Below are positions 1-7,443 of a DNA stretch of 18,479 bases, one piece after another. The translations under genes were made by a program, and so were the position numbers. The stretch is from an uncultured Lentisphaeria bacterium (GTDB taxonomy: Bacteria; Verrucomicrobiota; Lentisphaeria; Victivallales; UBA1829). A model generated the notes under the pieces. That model had not been told where the DNA came from, ran no database searches, and worked only from the letters and a program-made list of their open reading frames with translations. Numbering within the stretch: position 1 is the stretch's first letter; every line of letters begins with the position of its first letter. Location: positions 1 to 18,479 of the forward strand of contig CAJKAR010000058.1 in assembly GCA_905197955.1 (NCBI GenBank). Reading direction: 5' to 3'.

Positions 1-2
1 CC

Positions 3-83
3 GCCCGTGCCGACCAGTGCTACCGCAGTCTGACCCGACTGTTCGGACTGGACGGAAAACCGGCGGAACTCTGGAAAAGATAG
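3..83 (+). CDS. C-terminal end of a gene entering from the left edge
   Basis: The frame that is open from base 3 ends at TAG 81-83 and encodes 26 residues, ending RLFGLDGKPAELWKR. Its composition (ARADQCYRSLTRLFGL) looks like a genuine protein C-terminus, and an intrinsic terminator follows about 65 bases later, which fits the end of a transcription unit. Only the tail is visible, so no family can be named. The overlapping longer plus frame that starts at base 17 has a less natural composition and is probably spurious. Confidence 0.5.
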   Translation, partial: ARADQCYRSLTRLFGLDGKPAELWKR

Positions 84-89
84 TCCACG

Positions 90-109
90 GCACTCTGCCC
101 TGGTACGCC
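90..109 (+). repeat. Isolated copy of the 9.5-kb inverted-repeat motif
   Basis: The bases GCACTCTGCCC-TGGTACGCC match positions 9509-9529 except for one missing A. At this copy the motif follows a stop codon by 6 bases and leads into a small stem: CTCTGTCG at 110-117 pairs with CGACAGAG at 131-138, and GGTA/TACC flank it. Having two places 9.4 kb apart with the same 20-base motif, each tied to local dyad symmetry, suggests a dispersed palindromic element and not chance. Confidence 0.55.
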
Positions 110-149
110 CTCTGTCGGAAGTGGTGCAAACGACAGAGTACCTCGCACC

Positions 150-173
150 CCGGCGGCTTCGGTCGCCGGTTTT
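150..173 (+). terminator. Intrinsic terminator, 8-bp stem with TTCG loop
   Basis: CCGGCGGC (150-157) pairs with GTCGCCGG (162-169) with one G-T wobble around a TTCG loop, followed by TTTT. This is a classic rho-independent terminator for the gene that ends at 83. Confidence 0.75.
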
Positions 174-199
174 ATCAACTGAAAGAAGGAGTCGTTACT

Positions 200-511
200 A
201 TGGCGAAAGTCTTTTGTCCGAATTGTGCCTCGATTGCAAATCCGCTTCACCGGGCCTGCACGGTTGGAACCGCTACTGGAATTACCGCTGGAGGGGCCGT
301 TGTGATTGTCGGCATGGTTCGCGGTGCTCGCGCGGGAAGCGCATTGGGAGTTGTCGGTACGACCATCGGAGCTGTCGCGGGAGGAATCCTGAATCTCCTC
401 TGGGGTGTCACTTCCGGAGGTCTGCTCGGTGCTCAGGCTGGCAAGCTGATCGACGAAAACGTGATCGGATTGTACCACTGTCCCAAGTGTCATCTGCGGT
501 TCAAGGCGTGA
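200..511 (+). CDS. Zinc-ribbon, glycine-zipper membrane protein (103 aa)
   Basis: The start at 200 is chosen because AAGAAGGAG ends 8 bases upstream. A longer frame from base 17 would run through a terminator. Seen in the protein: a CPNC knuckle at residues 6-9 and a CPKC knuckle at 94-97, which together could form one zinc ribbon, bracketing a Gly/Ala-rich hydrophobic centre (about residues 24-85) with repeated GxxxG spacing (GITAGGAVVIVG, GTTIGAVAGGIL). Small proteins of this layout occur widely in bacteria as uncharacterised glycine-zipper proteins. The hydrophobic zipper would sit in a membrane with both ends on the same side. It stands alone on the plus strand between two terminators, so it is probably a single-gene unit. 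Function unknown. Confidence 0.8.
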   Translation: MAKVFCPNCASIANPLHRACTVGTATGITAGGAVVIVGMVRGARAGSALGVVGTTIGAVAGGILNLLWGVTSGGLLGAQAGKLIDENVIGLYHCPKCHLRFKA

Positions 512-523
512 AAGAACATGCTG

Positions 524-551
524 CCTCGGCAGGATTAAAATCCTGCCGAGG
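524..551. terminator. Bidirectional hairpin between convergent genes
   Basis: CCTCGGCAGGAT (524-535) and ATCCTGCCGAGG (540-551) form a perfect 12-bp stem with a TAAA loop between the stop codons of the plus gene (511) and the minus gene (562). There is no immediate T-tract, but position and strength fit a shared terminator. Confidence 0.6.
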
Positions 552-561
552 TAGTAAACTC

Positions 562-1320
562 CTAATTGTTTTTATTGTCATTTGTTTCTTGTTGCGGCTG
601 CGCACTGAAATCTGTCAGAAATTGAACATGGGTGTTGCCGGAAGTTTTGCATATGCGTACGGGGATCTGATATTTTTCTCGCAAAAAATCTGCAGATTTT
701 ATATCATTTGCATCAACCGCTAAACAGAACAATTTCAGCGCATCAGAAGCGTTGAGCTGGAGACCATGATCAAGAAACAGTTTTAAATGATTGAGCCTAT
801 ACTTCATATCCCAGTCAGTATAGCTGTATTGAGACACAAGCACCTCTAACATTTCTTCGTTACTGAACTTGAACTCTGTCAGTAGAAATTCAAGAACAGG
901 TATAGATGATGCAAATCTAAAAGTCCTTTCTTCATAAGAATTTACTTTTGTCATACAGCTCTCATTCAAATAAAGAGCAACAATTTCAAGAATATTTCTG
1001 TGTAAGGAATCTCTTGAGTGAATGTCAGCTCCGTGTGTTACTGCCAAACGTATAAGTCCAATCAGTTGTGGGGCCGGACAGGGAACCCTCCTGACTAATG
1101 CAAACCAATAAGGTGCACCACCTATATCTGCTATATTAAGGTTCACTTTGTTGCTCAGGATGAGATAACGAATCATCCAGATATCATTTTGATTCACTGC
1201 AGTATCGAATTGCCACGAAGAAAGTTTTTCGCTTGATGTGCGGCCAGGCCAATTTTTGAGGGCACTCGATAATCTTCTATAATCTGATTTTAATATGCGT
1301 CTATGACTAAAATCTTTCAT
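562..1320 (-). CDS. Short ankyrin-type protein, paralog of the gene at 2937-4607
   Basis: 252 residues from ATG 1320, with AAAGGA upstream. An open extension to a TTG at 1452 exists but its composition is poor. Residues about 41-65 (AVNQNDIWMIRYLILSNKVN) match the ankyrin protein at 2937-4607 (AMKSRDLRKIRYLIRTGKVD). THGADIHSRD and the LEFLLTEFKFSNEEM stretch (about residues 143-157) are also shared in the same order. The two genes even share 21 identical bases (862-882 and 4254-4274), which points to recent duplication or gene conversion. The present protein stops where the paralog's regular ankyrin repeats begin, so it corresponds to only the N-terminal third. It is the last gene of the minus-strand block. 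Role unknown; ankyrin repeats bind proteins, and an immunity or partner role is inference. Confidence 0.75.
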   Translation of the reverse strand: MKDFSHRRILKSDYRRLSSALKNWPGRTSSEKLSSWQFDTAVNQNDIWMIRYLILSNKVNLNIADIGGAPYWFALVRRVPCPAPQLIGLIRLAVTHGADIHSRDSLHRNILEIVALYLNESCMTKVNSYEERTFRFASSIPVLEFLLTEFKFSNEEMLEVLVSQYSYTDWDMKYRLNHLKLFLDHGLQLNASDALKLFCLAVDANDIKSADFLREKYQIPVRICKTSGNTHVQFLTDFSAQPQQETNDNKNN

Positions 1321-1448
1321 AATTGCTGTTTTTCCTTTTTTTGAAGTTATTTGCGACTCAAGACATAAACCTGACTGGGGCACTCGCTGTGAGTATCCCG
1401 GTTGACAGCGTTTTTTTGATTCATTCAGCAGCTTCCGTTCTGCGTTTC

Positions 1449-1700
1449 TCAAGGTACCGCGATCTGATCAGGACGTAGTTTCGACTTGGCAAACCATATC
1501 GGAGGCGGATAAGGAATCATTCCTGTGCGGTGGATGAGATAAAACCCATTGATACTGGTAATCACACTTCTCTGCATTCGATATGGGTCCTCACATTCTC
1601 GCCATGCGTCAAACCGCTGTTGAGCCAGCTTCTTCGGTTCGAGTCTGTACTTGAGTCTCGTTGTAAAACAATTCCTGTCTTCCGCTACGGGTAATCGCAT
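1449..1700 (-). CDS. Small unknown protein sharing the SKLRPDQIA motif; probable 3' frameshift
   Basis: 83 residues from ATG 1700, with AAGGAG eight bases upstream. The C-terminus reads WFAKSKLRPDQIAVP and then stops. The gene at 10429-10914 has the same KSKLRPDQIA followed by FMERKCRETEEEAQE. If one base is removed near 1452, the present gene would continue LEKRRTEAAE to a stop at 1421, which resembles that continuation, so a single-base frameshift has probably shortened it. The upstream part (KYRLEPKKLAQQRFDAWREC) is not recognisable. The protein probably does not depend on the ankyrin gene downstream, although an alternative TTG start for that gene would overlap this stop by four bases. 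Confidence 0.6.
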   Translation of the reverse strand: MRLPVAEDRNCFTTRLKYRLEPKKLAQQRFDAWRECEDPYRMQRSVITSINGFYLIHRTGMIPYPPPIWFAKSKLRPDQIAVP

Positions 1701-1715
1701 GGGAACTCTCCTTAG

Positions 1716-2144
1716 TCATTTCTTTTTTACGAAGCTCAGGATTCGGATGGTTGCACCGGGGAACTTCGCTTTGAGCTGATTCCTTGCCATGGATTCAGTC
1801 AGGGCGTTGTTCAACGTAACGGTTCCGTTCGTCCAGGCAGACTTTCCACGCTTCATCTGGTAGCGGACAGTATGGACAACAGTCTTGCCATAGGAGGCAG
1901 ACAGGATGCGAATCTGTCCGCTTGGATGTTTGGCAGCAAGCTGGCTGATCATCATAGATTCGGTGACCGCTCCCCTCAAAGAAGCGTTCGTTGTCGTCCA
2001 TGAATTGTAACCGTCCATCTTCAGTTGATACTGCACTTTGACTGTGACATCCGCAGGAACGATTTCCTGCCCCGCCATCACCGGAAAGATGCTGCTCAGG
2101 AAGATTGCAATCGTCGTGATTGCCATGGTAACTCTCTTGCTCAT
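1716..2144 (-). CDS. Secreted protein with two internal repeats (142 aa)
   Basis: The start at 2144 gives a clear signal peptide: MSKR, a hydrophobic core (MAITTIAIFLSSIFPV) and a likely cleavage after VMA. A GTG start at 2198 would put 18 charged residues in front of it and is less likely. The mature part holds two homologous units of about 48 residues: VKVQYQLKMDGYNSWT...LRGAVTESM..QL..KHPSGQIRIL and HTVRYQMKRGKSAWT...LNNALTESM..QLKAKFPGATIRIL. Each ends in the same IRIL-type strand. The product is therefore an exported tandem-domain protein, probably periplasmic or surface-bound. I do not recognise the domain. It lies 15 bases upstream of the next minus gene and so probably shares its transcript. 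Confidence 0.75.
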   Translation of the reverse strand: MSKRVTMAITTIAIFLSSIFPVMAGQEIVPADVTVKVQYQLKMDGYNSWTTTNASLRGAVTESMMISQLAAKHPSGQIRILSASYGKTVVHTVRYQMKRGKSAWTNGTVTLNNALTESMARNQLKAKFPGATIRILSFVKKK

Positions 2145-2224
2145 ATACCACCATGCTTCAGTTATGTTGTTTTGATCCAATGCGGTTCGTCCTTTCACCG
2201 AAACTCAATTTACTTCTACTGAGT

Positions 2225-2548
2225 TCATCGCCTGATGAACGTCCGTAATTTATCCAGTGTTTCAGTTTTCAGTTGGTGCTTGATAAACGTATATCCCCAG
2301 CTAGACACAGGTGGTGATATCTGCATCTTATCTGTAGATGTACGATAGAATATGACATCCACTGTGTTTGGATGTTCTACAACTTCAACCTGATGCCCGT
2401 TTTCCGGATCATGGAGTGTATCCAGGTCCTTGTTCTCGAGAAAACTTGCCTCGAATATAGCGTACTTGGGCTTGTACCGGATGTCGTTGATGATTCCCTG
2501 CACAATCCAACAAATTACGCTGAATACCAACTTGATCTTGCCAAACAT
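2225..2548 (-). CDS. Small membrane-anchored protein of unknown function (107 aa)
   Basis: ATG 2548 is preceded by AGAGAGG five bases upstream. Residues about 4-22 (KIKLVFSVICWIVQGIINDI) form one hydrophobic segment, either an uncleaved anchor or a poor signal peptide. The remaining part is polar (DLDTLHDPENGHQVEVVEH, then VIFYRTSTDKM). No family is recognised. It lies in the minus-strand block between a degraded segment and the secreted repeat protein. Confidence 0.65.
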   Translation of the reverse strand: MFGKIKLVFSVICWIVQGIINDIRYKPKYAIFEASFLENKDLDTLHDPENGHQVEVVEHPNTVDVIFYRTSTDKMQISPPVSSWGYTFIKHQLKTETLDKLRTFIRR

Positions 2549-2586
2549 AATAACCTCTCTCTACATAACGCAGCAATTCTCTCGGC

Positions 2587-2936
2587 TTATGAGGGGGTAT
2601 TTATCTTTAAGTGTGTCAATTCATTTTCGAATTCCTTGAGACATTTGTTCCAATAAGTATCGGTTGTGATGATGTTCTCTTTCACTATGCCGGCAGTATT
2701 AAAGGCGGTCCACATTCCAACCGTTTGGATGGTAATTGAACAGGCTGTGCCACATCAGTTATAGATTCGGCAATTTAGGTTGCTTGTTTGTCGGACTTGA
2801 AACTGCCTCAAAAGCAAATACCCTTAATTGCCGATACAATAAGATATATATCCCGGCACCTTGTGAACATCGTCATTGTTGTCCTCGTAGAACTTGTTTG
2901 ATTCTGTCGTCTGTCCTGTTCGGCATCCTCCTCTAT
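2587..2936 (-). pseudogene. Degraded coding remnants between two minus-strand genes
   Basis: No intact gene spans this 350-base gap, but protein-like pieces appear in different minus frames. Just after the ankyrin stop, TTESNKFYEDNNDDVHK resembles the ankyrin start (ATEEDKQFYKEHRHEPYQQ). Further on there is FAFEAVSSPTNKQPKLPNL. Finally, the frame ending at 2587 reads TVGMWTAFNTAGIVKE and KCLKEFENELTHLKINTPS, with its only ATG at 2715 (42 residues). An inverted repeat (CGGCAATT/AATTGCCG, about 65 bases end to end) separates the pieces. I read this as a decayed third gene copy fused to other debris. A short functional gene at 2587-2715 cannot be excluded. Confidence 0.4.
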
Positions 2937-4607
2937 TCAAATCGAATGATTATAGTTTTCCATCAGTTCGCAAATATCAAACCGCTTCAGTTCACGCGCA
3001 TAGTCCAGGGCGGTACGTCCGGAGTTGTCTTTGATGCGCCAGTCGGCACCGCAATCCAGTAATTCTCTGATCGTTTTTGCCCCCATGCCTCTTATTACTG
3101 CATAATGTAATGCAGTCTTGCCCTCGTTGTTTTGTCTTTGATAATATTGCGGAGAAAACTCGTTATCCAGAAATACATATTCCAATGTAGTAAATTTATA
3201 GATGAGAGGAGTATTCCCATCTTTATCCACTGTTTCCATGGTGTCTCCAAGTTCTCTAAAAACCTGATGATAGAACAACGGAGTTCTTCCTGCTTCATTT
3301 CTGGTATTGGGATCAAGAGAATAGTTCTTGATCAGATAAAGCATGATATCTTTCTCATCAACTTTACGGCTATGGTTGTCTGCCAACCACCAGCGCAATA
3401 ACTTTTCCGCATACTTACTTGGATCAGCACCATGCTGGATTAGAAGCTTGAAATCAGAGAACGAGAGACTGTAATTCATGAGTACCGTTGTAGCGTCATT
3501 TGCCACGACTGTCACATCGGCTCCAGCCTTTAAAAGCAGATCAATATGTTTCGTCGCATAAAAGAGAACGTTTTTACCGGAATAGTCAAGTTGGTTGACA
3601 TTGATTCCCTGTTCGATCAAATACTGAAGCAGTTGTTTGTCCGGTTCATAGTCTTTGTACAGATAGAACAGGGCATTGTGTCCTTCATTATCGACGGCGT
3701 TGACATTTGCGCCACTGGTTACAAGATATTTTGCCGCCTCCAGACTGCCACGCTCTACCGCTCGCATCAACGGAGATCTTCCTGCCTCATCTGTCTGATT
3801 CACATTAAAGTGGTATTGTTCTACAAGAGCTTTGATAATGGCAAGCGAGTTTGAAAGAGTAGTTTGCCATAACAAGACATTTCGCCGTTGCTGATCCTCT
3901 GCGTATACATCCGCACCATGTTTCATCAGAAAACTGAATATTTCCGGACTGGTAGCAAGCATCAGTGGAGTTATACCGGAACGAGTTTGGGAATTAACAT
4001 CAGCTCCATGTGCAAGCAAAAATTTTATCATATCCACGCTATTGAAAAAATAGACCGCACGATGAATCTGCATCAATCCTTTTTTGTCAACATAGTTTAC
4101 GGATACATGATATTTCTCCATCAGGAATTTTATAGCCTTTACATCATACGCACTGAGAAATAAATTTTTCACCACATCGGGGGAAATCTGCAACCCATTT
4201 TGGATTAGGAGCTTTAGAGTTTTTAGTGAGACTGCTTCCTGCATCTCTTCATCACTGAACTTGAACTCTGTCAGAAAGAATTTCAGTAACGGCATCGAAT
4301 CGGCAACATCACTCAATATAGAGTTCCCGTCATCATTCTTTACATGAATATCCGCTCCGCGAGCAACCATCAACCGAATAAGTTCTTTCCGTTGTGACAA
4401 TGAAAACTCATCAAAGTCGGAAATAAAAATATGCAATAATGATTTCCTGGACATGAAGCTGCAAAGCCTCACATTCGGGTCAACTTTCCCTGTTCGGATG
4501 AGATAACGAATCTTCCGAAGGTCGCGGGATTTCATTGCCCTCTCCAGTTGCTGATAAGGCTCATGCCTATGCTCTTTGTAGAACTGTTTGTCTTCTTCTG
4601 TCGCCAT
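2937..4607 (-). CDS. Ankyrin-repeat protein (556 aa)
   Basis: ATG 4607 has AGGAGG seven bases upstream. After an N-terminal helical region (residues about 1-45) the protein carries many ankyrin repeats, for example SGITPLMLATSPEIFSFLM, AGRSPLMRAVERGSLEAAK and EGKTALHYAVIRGMGAK, each followed by the usual GADV/GANV turn, through to the end. There is no signal peptide or membrane segment, so the protein is probably cytoplasmic. Ankyrin solenoids bind other proteins. Here a shorter paralog lies 1.6 kb downstream and a decayed third copy in between, a pattern common for immunity-type proteins beside toxins and nucleases. The block does contain an HNH nuclease, but that link is inference. It follows the 165-residue gene by 22 bases and is very likely co-transcribed with it. 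Confidence 0.85.
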   Translation of the reverse strand: MATEEDKQFYKEHRHEPYQQLERAMKSRDLRKIRYLIRTGKVDPNVRLCSFMSRKSLLHIFISDFDEFSLSQRKELIRLMVARGADIHVKNDDGNSILSDVADSMPLLKFFLTEFKFSDEEMQEAVSLKTLKLLIQNGLQISPDVVKNLFLSAYDVKAIKFLMEKYHVSVNYVDKKGLMQIHRAVYFFNSVDMIKFLLAHGADVNSQTRSGITPLMLATSPEIFSFLMKHGADVYAEDQQRRNVLLWQTTLSNSLAIIKALVEQYHFNVNQTDEAGRSPLMRAVERGSLEAAKYLVTSGANVNAVDNEGHNALFYLYKDYEPDKQLLQYLIEQGINVNQLDYSGKNVLFYATKHIDLLLKAGADVTVVANDATTVLMNYSLSFSDFKLLIQHGADPSKYAEKLLRWWLADNHSRKVDEKDIMLYLIKNYSLDPNTRNEAGRTPLFYHQVFRELGDTMETVDKDGNTPLIYKFTTLEYVFLDNEFSPQYYQRQNNEGKTALHYAVIRGMGAKTIRELLDCGADWRIKDNSGRTALDYARELKRFDICELMENYNHSI

Positions 4608-4629
4608 ACCGTTTCCTCCTCAAAATTTT

Positions 4630-5127
4630 TTATATACAGGCTTCTTGATTCAACTCTAAGTTCAATACGAATCGCTGTTGTTGCAGAGAAATATCGGCGA
4701 TGTTGACAATTAACGAGAATCCCAGCTTCTTCCGCCAGAACGTTTGTAAATCAAAGGAAAGGCGAGACAGGGATTCACGGGTCAACGTTCCGGCACATTG
4801 CTGTTCAAGAACAGAGGTTATGTCTTTATGAATCCAGGAGGCAATCTTGTTGCTTCCGATAATAAAGCAATCAGGCAGCCATTTTTGAACAAATCCCAGC
4901 TGACAAATATCAATATGAAGTGACGCGACTGAGGCTTTTGACAGACTGATCTGGACTATTGCGGATACGGCTGGCTTAGATTCTCGCAGAATGACATCAA
5001 ATGCAATACGGGCTTCTTCAGTAATGCGGATATTATCTAATTTCTCCAGAACATTCAGCCCGGGAAACTCCTTACCGATCTTCACCAGTTGTTTTAAATC
5101 ATTTGCGTCTGCTTCAACACGTATCAT
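4630..5127 (-). CDS. Unknown protein translationally coupled to the preceding 77-aa gene
   Basis: 165 residues. Its ATG overlaps the upstream stop as ATGA (5124-5127), a sign of coupled translation. The start MIRVEADANDLKQLV resembles the start of the upstream protein (MIKIQMDTVDIEKLL), so the two may share a small N-terminal beta-alpha unit or have arisen by splitting one gene. The rest alternates hydrophobic strands and amphipathic helices (VSAIVQISLSKASVASLHID, KKLGFSLIVNIADISL) and has no signal peptide. No recognised family. Confidence 0.7.
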   Translation of the reverse strand: MIRVEADANDLKQLVKIGKEFPGLNVLEKLDNIRITEEARIAFDVILRESKPAVSAIVQISLSKASVASLHIDICQLGFVQKWLPDCFIIGSNKIASWIHKDITSVLEQQCAGTLTRESLSRLSFDLQTFWRKKLGFSLIVNIADISLQQQRFVLNLELNQEACI

Positions 5128-5357
5128 TTTAAGCCGATGGAGATTTCTGCGCCACTGCCGCAGAGTTTGCAGTTCAGATCGCCTTTGAGTTTATCATATT
5201 CAACTTCTGTTTTCAGAAGCAGTTCCGTATCTCCAAGCATAAATTGCTTTTCCCCGAAACGGATCAGATACTTGTTGCCGGTATGCTGTACCATCCGCGG
5301 ACAATATGCCGTCAGCAGTTTCTCAATATCCACCGTGTCCATTTGTATTTTGATCAT
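5124..5357 (-). CDS. Small unknown protein with a CxxC motif (77 aa)
   Basis: ATG 5357 is preceded by AAGGAAGG about ten bases upstream. Near the C-terminus, CKLCGSG (about residues 63-69) is a lone CxxC pair that could bind metal or be redox active. The middle alternates strand-like stretches (KYLIRFGEKQFMLGDTELLL). It is the first gene after a 105-base gap that contains a promoter-like pair, and its stop overlaps the next start. Its start motif matches that next gene. Function unknown. Confidence 0.65.
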   Translation of the reverse strand: MIKIQMDTVDIEKLLTAYCPRMVQHTGNKYLIRFGEKQFMLGDTELLLKTEVEYDKLKGDLNCKLCGSGAEISIGLK

Positions 5358-5382
5358 AGACAGTAACCTTCCTTCTTAATCC

Positions 5383-5410
5383 TGTATAGATCCGGATATC
5401 AATATTTCAA
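5383..5410 (-). promoter_or_regulatory. Candidate sigma70-type promoter before the 77-aa gene
   Basis: On the minus strand TTGAAA (5410-5405) and TATACA (5388-5383) are separated by 16 bases, about 26 bases upstream of the ATG at 5357. It would let the ankyrin half of the block be transcribed separately from the nuclease half. Predicted by eye only. Confidence 0.4.
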
Positions 5411-5462
5411 TCTGTTAGAATTTTATATTGCTCCGTCCTTATGCAGGGGGCTTTTTGCATAT

Positions 5463-7427
5463 TCAGCAAATAACAATTTTGGGATTCTTGCGCAAATAGT
5501 CCATAAATTCCATAGTATTTTTATATGGAACCTCAACACAGAACAATGCACAGGCATCATCCAAAGCTGAATTGAGCGTTTCAAAATCCTTCGCCTTGAA
5601 ACTGTCATTCAGGGTCTGCCGAATTTTTTCCATGGCAATCCGCTGCTGTTTCAGTTTTTCAGAAACAATAATATCAAACTGTTGAGAGGCTACCTGAAGT
5701 TTCTGCTTGCGGAGAGCAAAAATTTCCTCAATCCGCTGCCGTCGTAATTCCCGTTTGAGATTGAAAAGATCAATTCTGTCATAGATTCCCATGACCAAAG
5801 ACCCGATAACAGCAGAACAAACAGCCGCAATAATTTCTGAAAAAGGATCTGGAATACCAAACGATTCCAATAAACTATCTATGACAAATTGCCCTAAAAT
5901 ACCAGAAGTAAAACCAACAATAATTTTTAGAATAGCATCTCCCTTTTCTGCAGCACTTCCCTTGCCCAATAAAACCTTAACAGAATCGACTAAGACGGAA
6001 ATGCCACTCAAGGCTAAATCGAAGAACTTCCCAAAAAAATTCTGAATAATTTTGCAAGCATTTACAAAAAAAGTTATGATCATCTTGGATAGATCGCCGA
6101 ACAAACTGATTAGAATATCACCTAATTTTATTACAGTATAACACAAGGCTCTCCAGATTCGTTTGACGAATGCTTCAAAAAAATTGCAACCTTCGAAGCC
6201 GTGGGAGATTCCATTTTTTATGGAATCGCGTATTTCAAAGCCAATTGGCCCAATCGAAATTTCGATAAATTTTCCGATCTGTTCGAGCAAAACCGTTTTT
6301 GATCCCTCTTTCAGAAACATCTTCTGCAACGCCTTCGTTGCTTTTTCATGATTTTCCCGAAGCTGTTGTTTTTCTTCTTCGGAGAGATGATATTTCTCCA
6401 ACGCTTTTTTTTCTTCTTCCGTTAAGTTCTCCTGATTGGCCATTTTTCTGGCATCTCTACGCCGATTCGCACTCAAATTCAGTTGAGCAAGTTCTTCCTT
6501 TAATTTTGTTTGTTCAGCCGGAGAAGCCGTTTCCATTTTTTTATAAATTTCAGAAGCACGTTCTACTTTTTCGCACGTTTCAATAAACTGCAAATTGGTC
6601 TGCCCGCCCCCCTTGCTGGCATTTTTATTTCCGGGTAATACCTGGAAATTTTCATTGCTGTTTACAATCTGTTGAAGAACGGTTCGTCCATGTTCATCTT
6701 TTTTATCAAGATCAACATAACGTTCAATGAAAAACTTTTCGTTATTGTGGATTGTTTGCAGCGGAATAATATGGTCTGCCTCTGCACGTCTTGAACGATC
6801 CGGTTCCTCTTCTTTGTGAATACTCAAAGGCGTTCCATCGACGGCTCGAATCTTTCCATCCGGAGATTTGGCCGCTTCTTCTTCCAGGAATCTCTCATTA
6901 TATTGGATTGTTTTCCCGTTTTGATCTTTGTGATCCCGGTTGGTTTTATCGCGGTAGTCTTTGCCTTTGTCATAATGATTCGTATCAAGCTGAGGCGTAA
7001 ATTCCCCCTCATCATTTTTTTCTCCGGGCTGACGATTCATATTGCGCCGCAGATAATCTTGCTGTAAATTGCTTAATGCGGTTAACGGCATAGCAGGAAT
7101 TTCATCATAAGTGAAGGTAAATGCCCGTTTTGCATATTGAGAAAAATCGGTACACTTTCCTTTTACGATTTTGCGATAGGTCGGCTCATGAACTTTTCGT
7201 AAGAGACAAAGTCCCACAGAATTGACAACAGACTGCCAGACAGAGTCGAATAACGTATTGGCAAGTCCTCCTTGATTTTCAAACTCTTTAACAGCCTTTT
7301 CCAGAACCTCAAAGGCATTGCTTTTATCATAGTATTCGCAGTTAGCCAAGTATTCTGGAAGTGCCAAGGGCGAAATATGTTTAAGGTCTTCTTGGATTTG
7401 TTCCGGGGTTTTATAGCTCTGTTCCAT
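5463..7427 (-). CDS. HNH endonuclease fused to a large hydrophobic C-terminal region (654 aa)
   Basis: ATG 7427 is chosen because AGAAAGGA lies eight bases upstream and the previous stop is 16 bases away. Residues about 1-130 are helical. Residues about 215-275 are an HNH nuclease core: AEADHIIPL (D218, H219), NSNENFQVL (N258/N260) and GNKNASKGG (N267, K272), the usual DH...N...N..K pattern. A charged coiled-coil-like stretch follows (about 300-370), then several hydrophobic segments (about 380-400, 425-500, 500-550) and a polar helical tail. This is an unusual layout: a DNA- or RNA-cleaving domain tied to what looks like a membrane-embedding or pore-like half. In family terms HNH domains cut nucleic acid with a divalent metal. 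Its tight spacing with two coiled-coil proteins suggests a three-part complex. Defence or toxin function is inference. Confidence 0.85.
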   Translation of the reverse strand: MEQSYKTPEQIQEDLKHISPLALPEYLANCEYYDKSNAFEVLEKAVKEFENQGGLANTLFDSVWQSVVNSVGLCLLRKVHEPTYRKIVKGKCTDFSQYAKRAFTFTYDEIPAMPLTALSNLQQDYLRRNMNRQPGEKNDEGEFTPQLDTNHYDKGKDYRDKTNRDHKDQNGKTIQYNERFLEEEAAKSPDGKIRAVDGTPLSIHKEEEPDRSRRAEADHIIPLQTIHNNEKFFIERYVDLDKKDEHGRTVLQQIVNSNENFQVLPGNKNASKGGGQTNLQFIETCEKVERASEIYKKMETASPAEQTKLKEELAQLNLSANRRRDARKMANQENLTEEEKKALEKYHLSEEEKQQLRENHEKATKALQKMFLKEGSKTVLLEQIGKFIEISIGPIGFEIRDSIKNGISHGFEGCNFFEAFVKRIWRALCYTVIKLGDILISLFGDLSKMIITFFVNACKIIQNFFGKFFDLALSGISVLVDSVKVLLGKGSAAEKGDAILKIIVGFTSGILGQFVIDSLLESFGIPDPFSEIIAAVCSAVIGSLVMGIYDRIDLFNLKRELRRQRIEEIFALRKQKLQVASQQFDIIVSEKLKQQRIAMEKIRQTLNDSFKAKDFETLNSALDDACALFCVEVPYKNTMEFMDYLRKNPKIVIC

Positions 7428-7443
7428 AAAAGCATCCTTTCTG

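Noticed and set aside
1321..1452. N-terminal extension of the short ankyrin protein to a TTG at 1452
   Set aside because: The extension has low similarity to the paralog, which begins at the position matching ATG 1320; the TTG has no RBS.
2736..3062. Plus-strand 108-codon frame over the gap and the ankyrin 3' end
   Set aside because: No RBS, composition is poor, and it lies mostly opposite the ankyrin gene.
5780..5800. TGTCATAGATTCCCATGAC as a further operator copy
   Set aside because: It lies inside the HNH coding region, has poor dyad symmetry and no -10 hexamer at ten bases.
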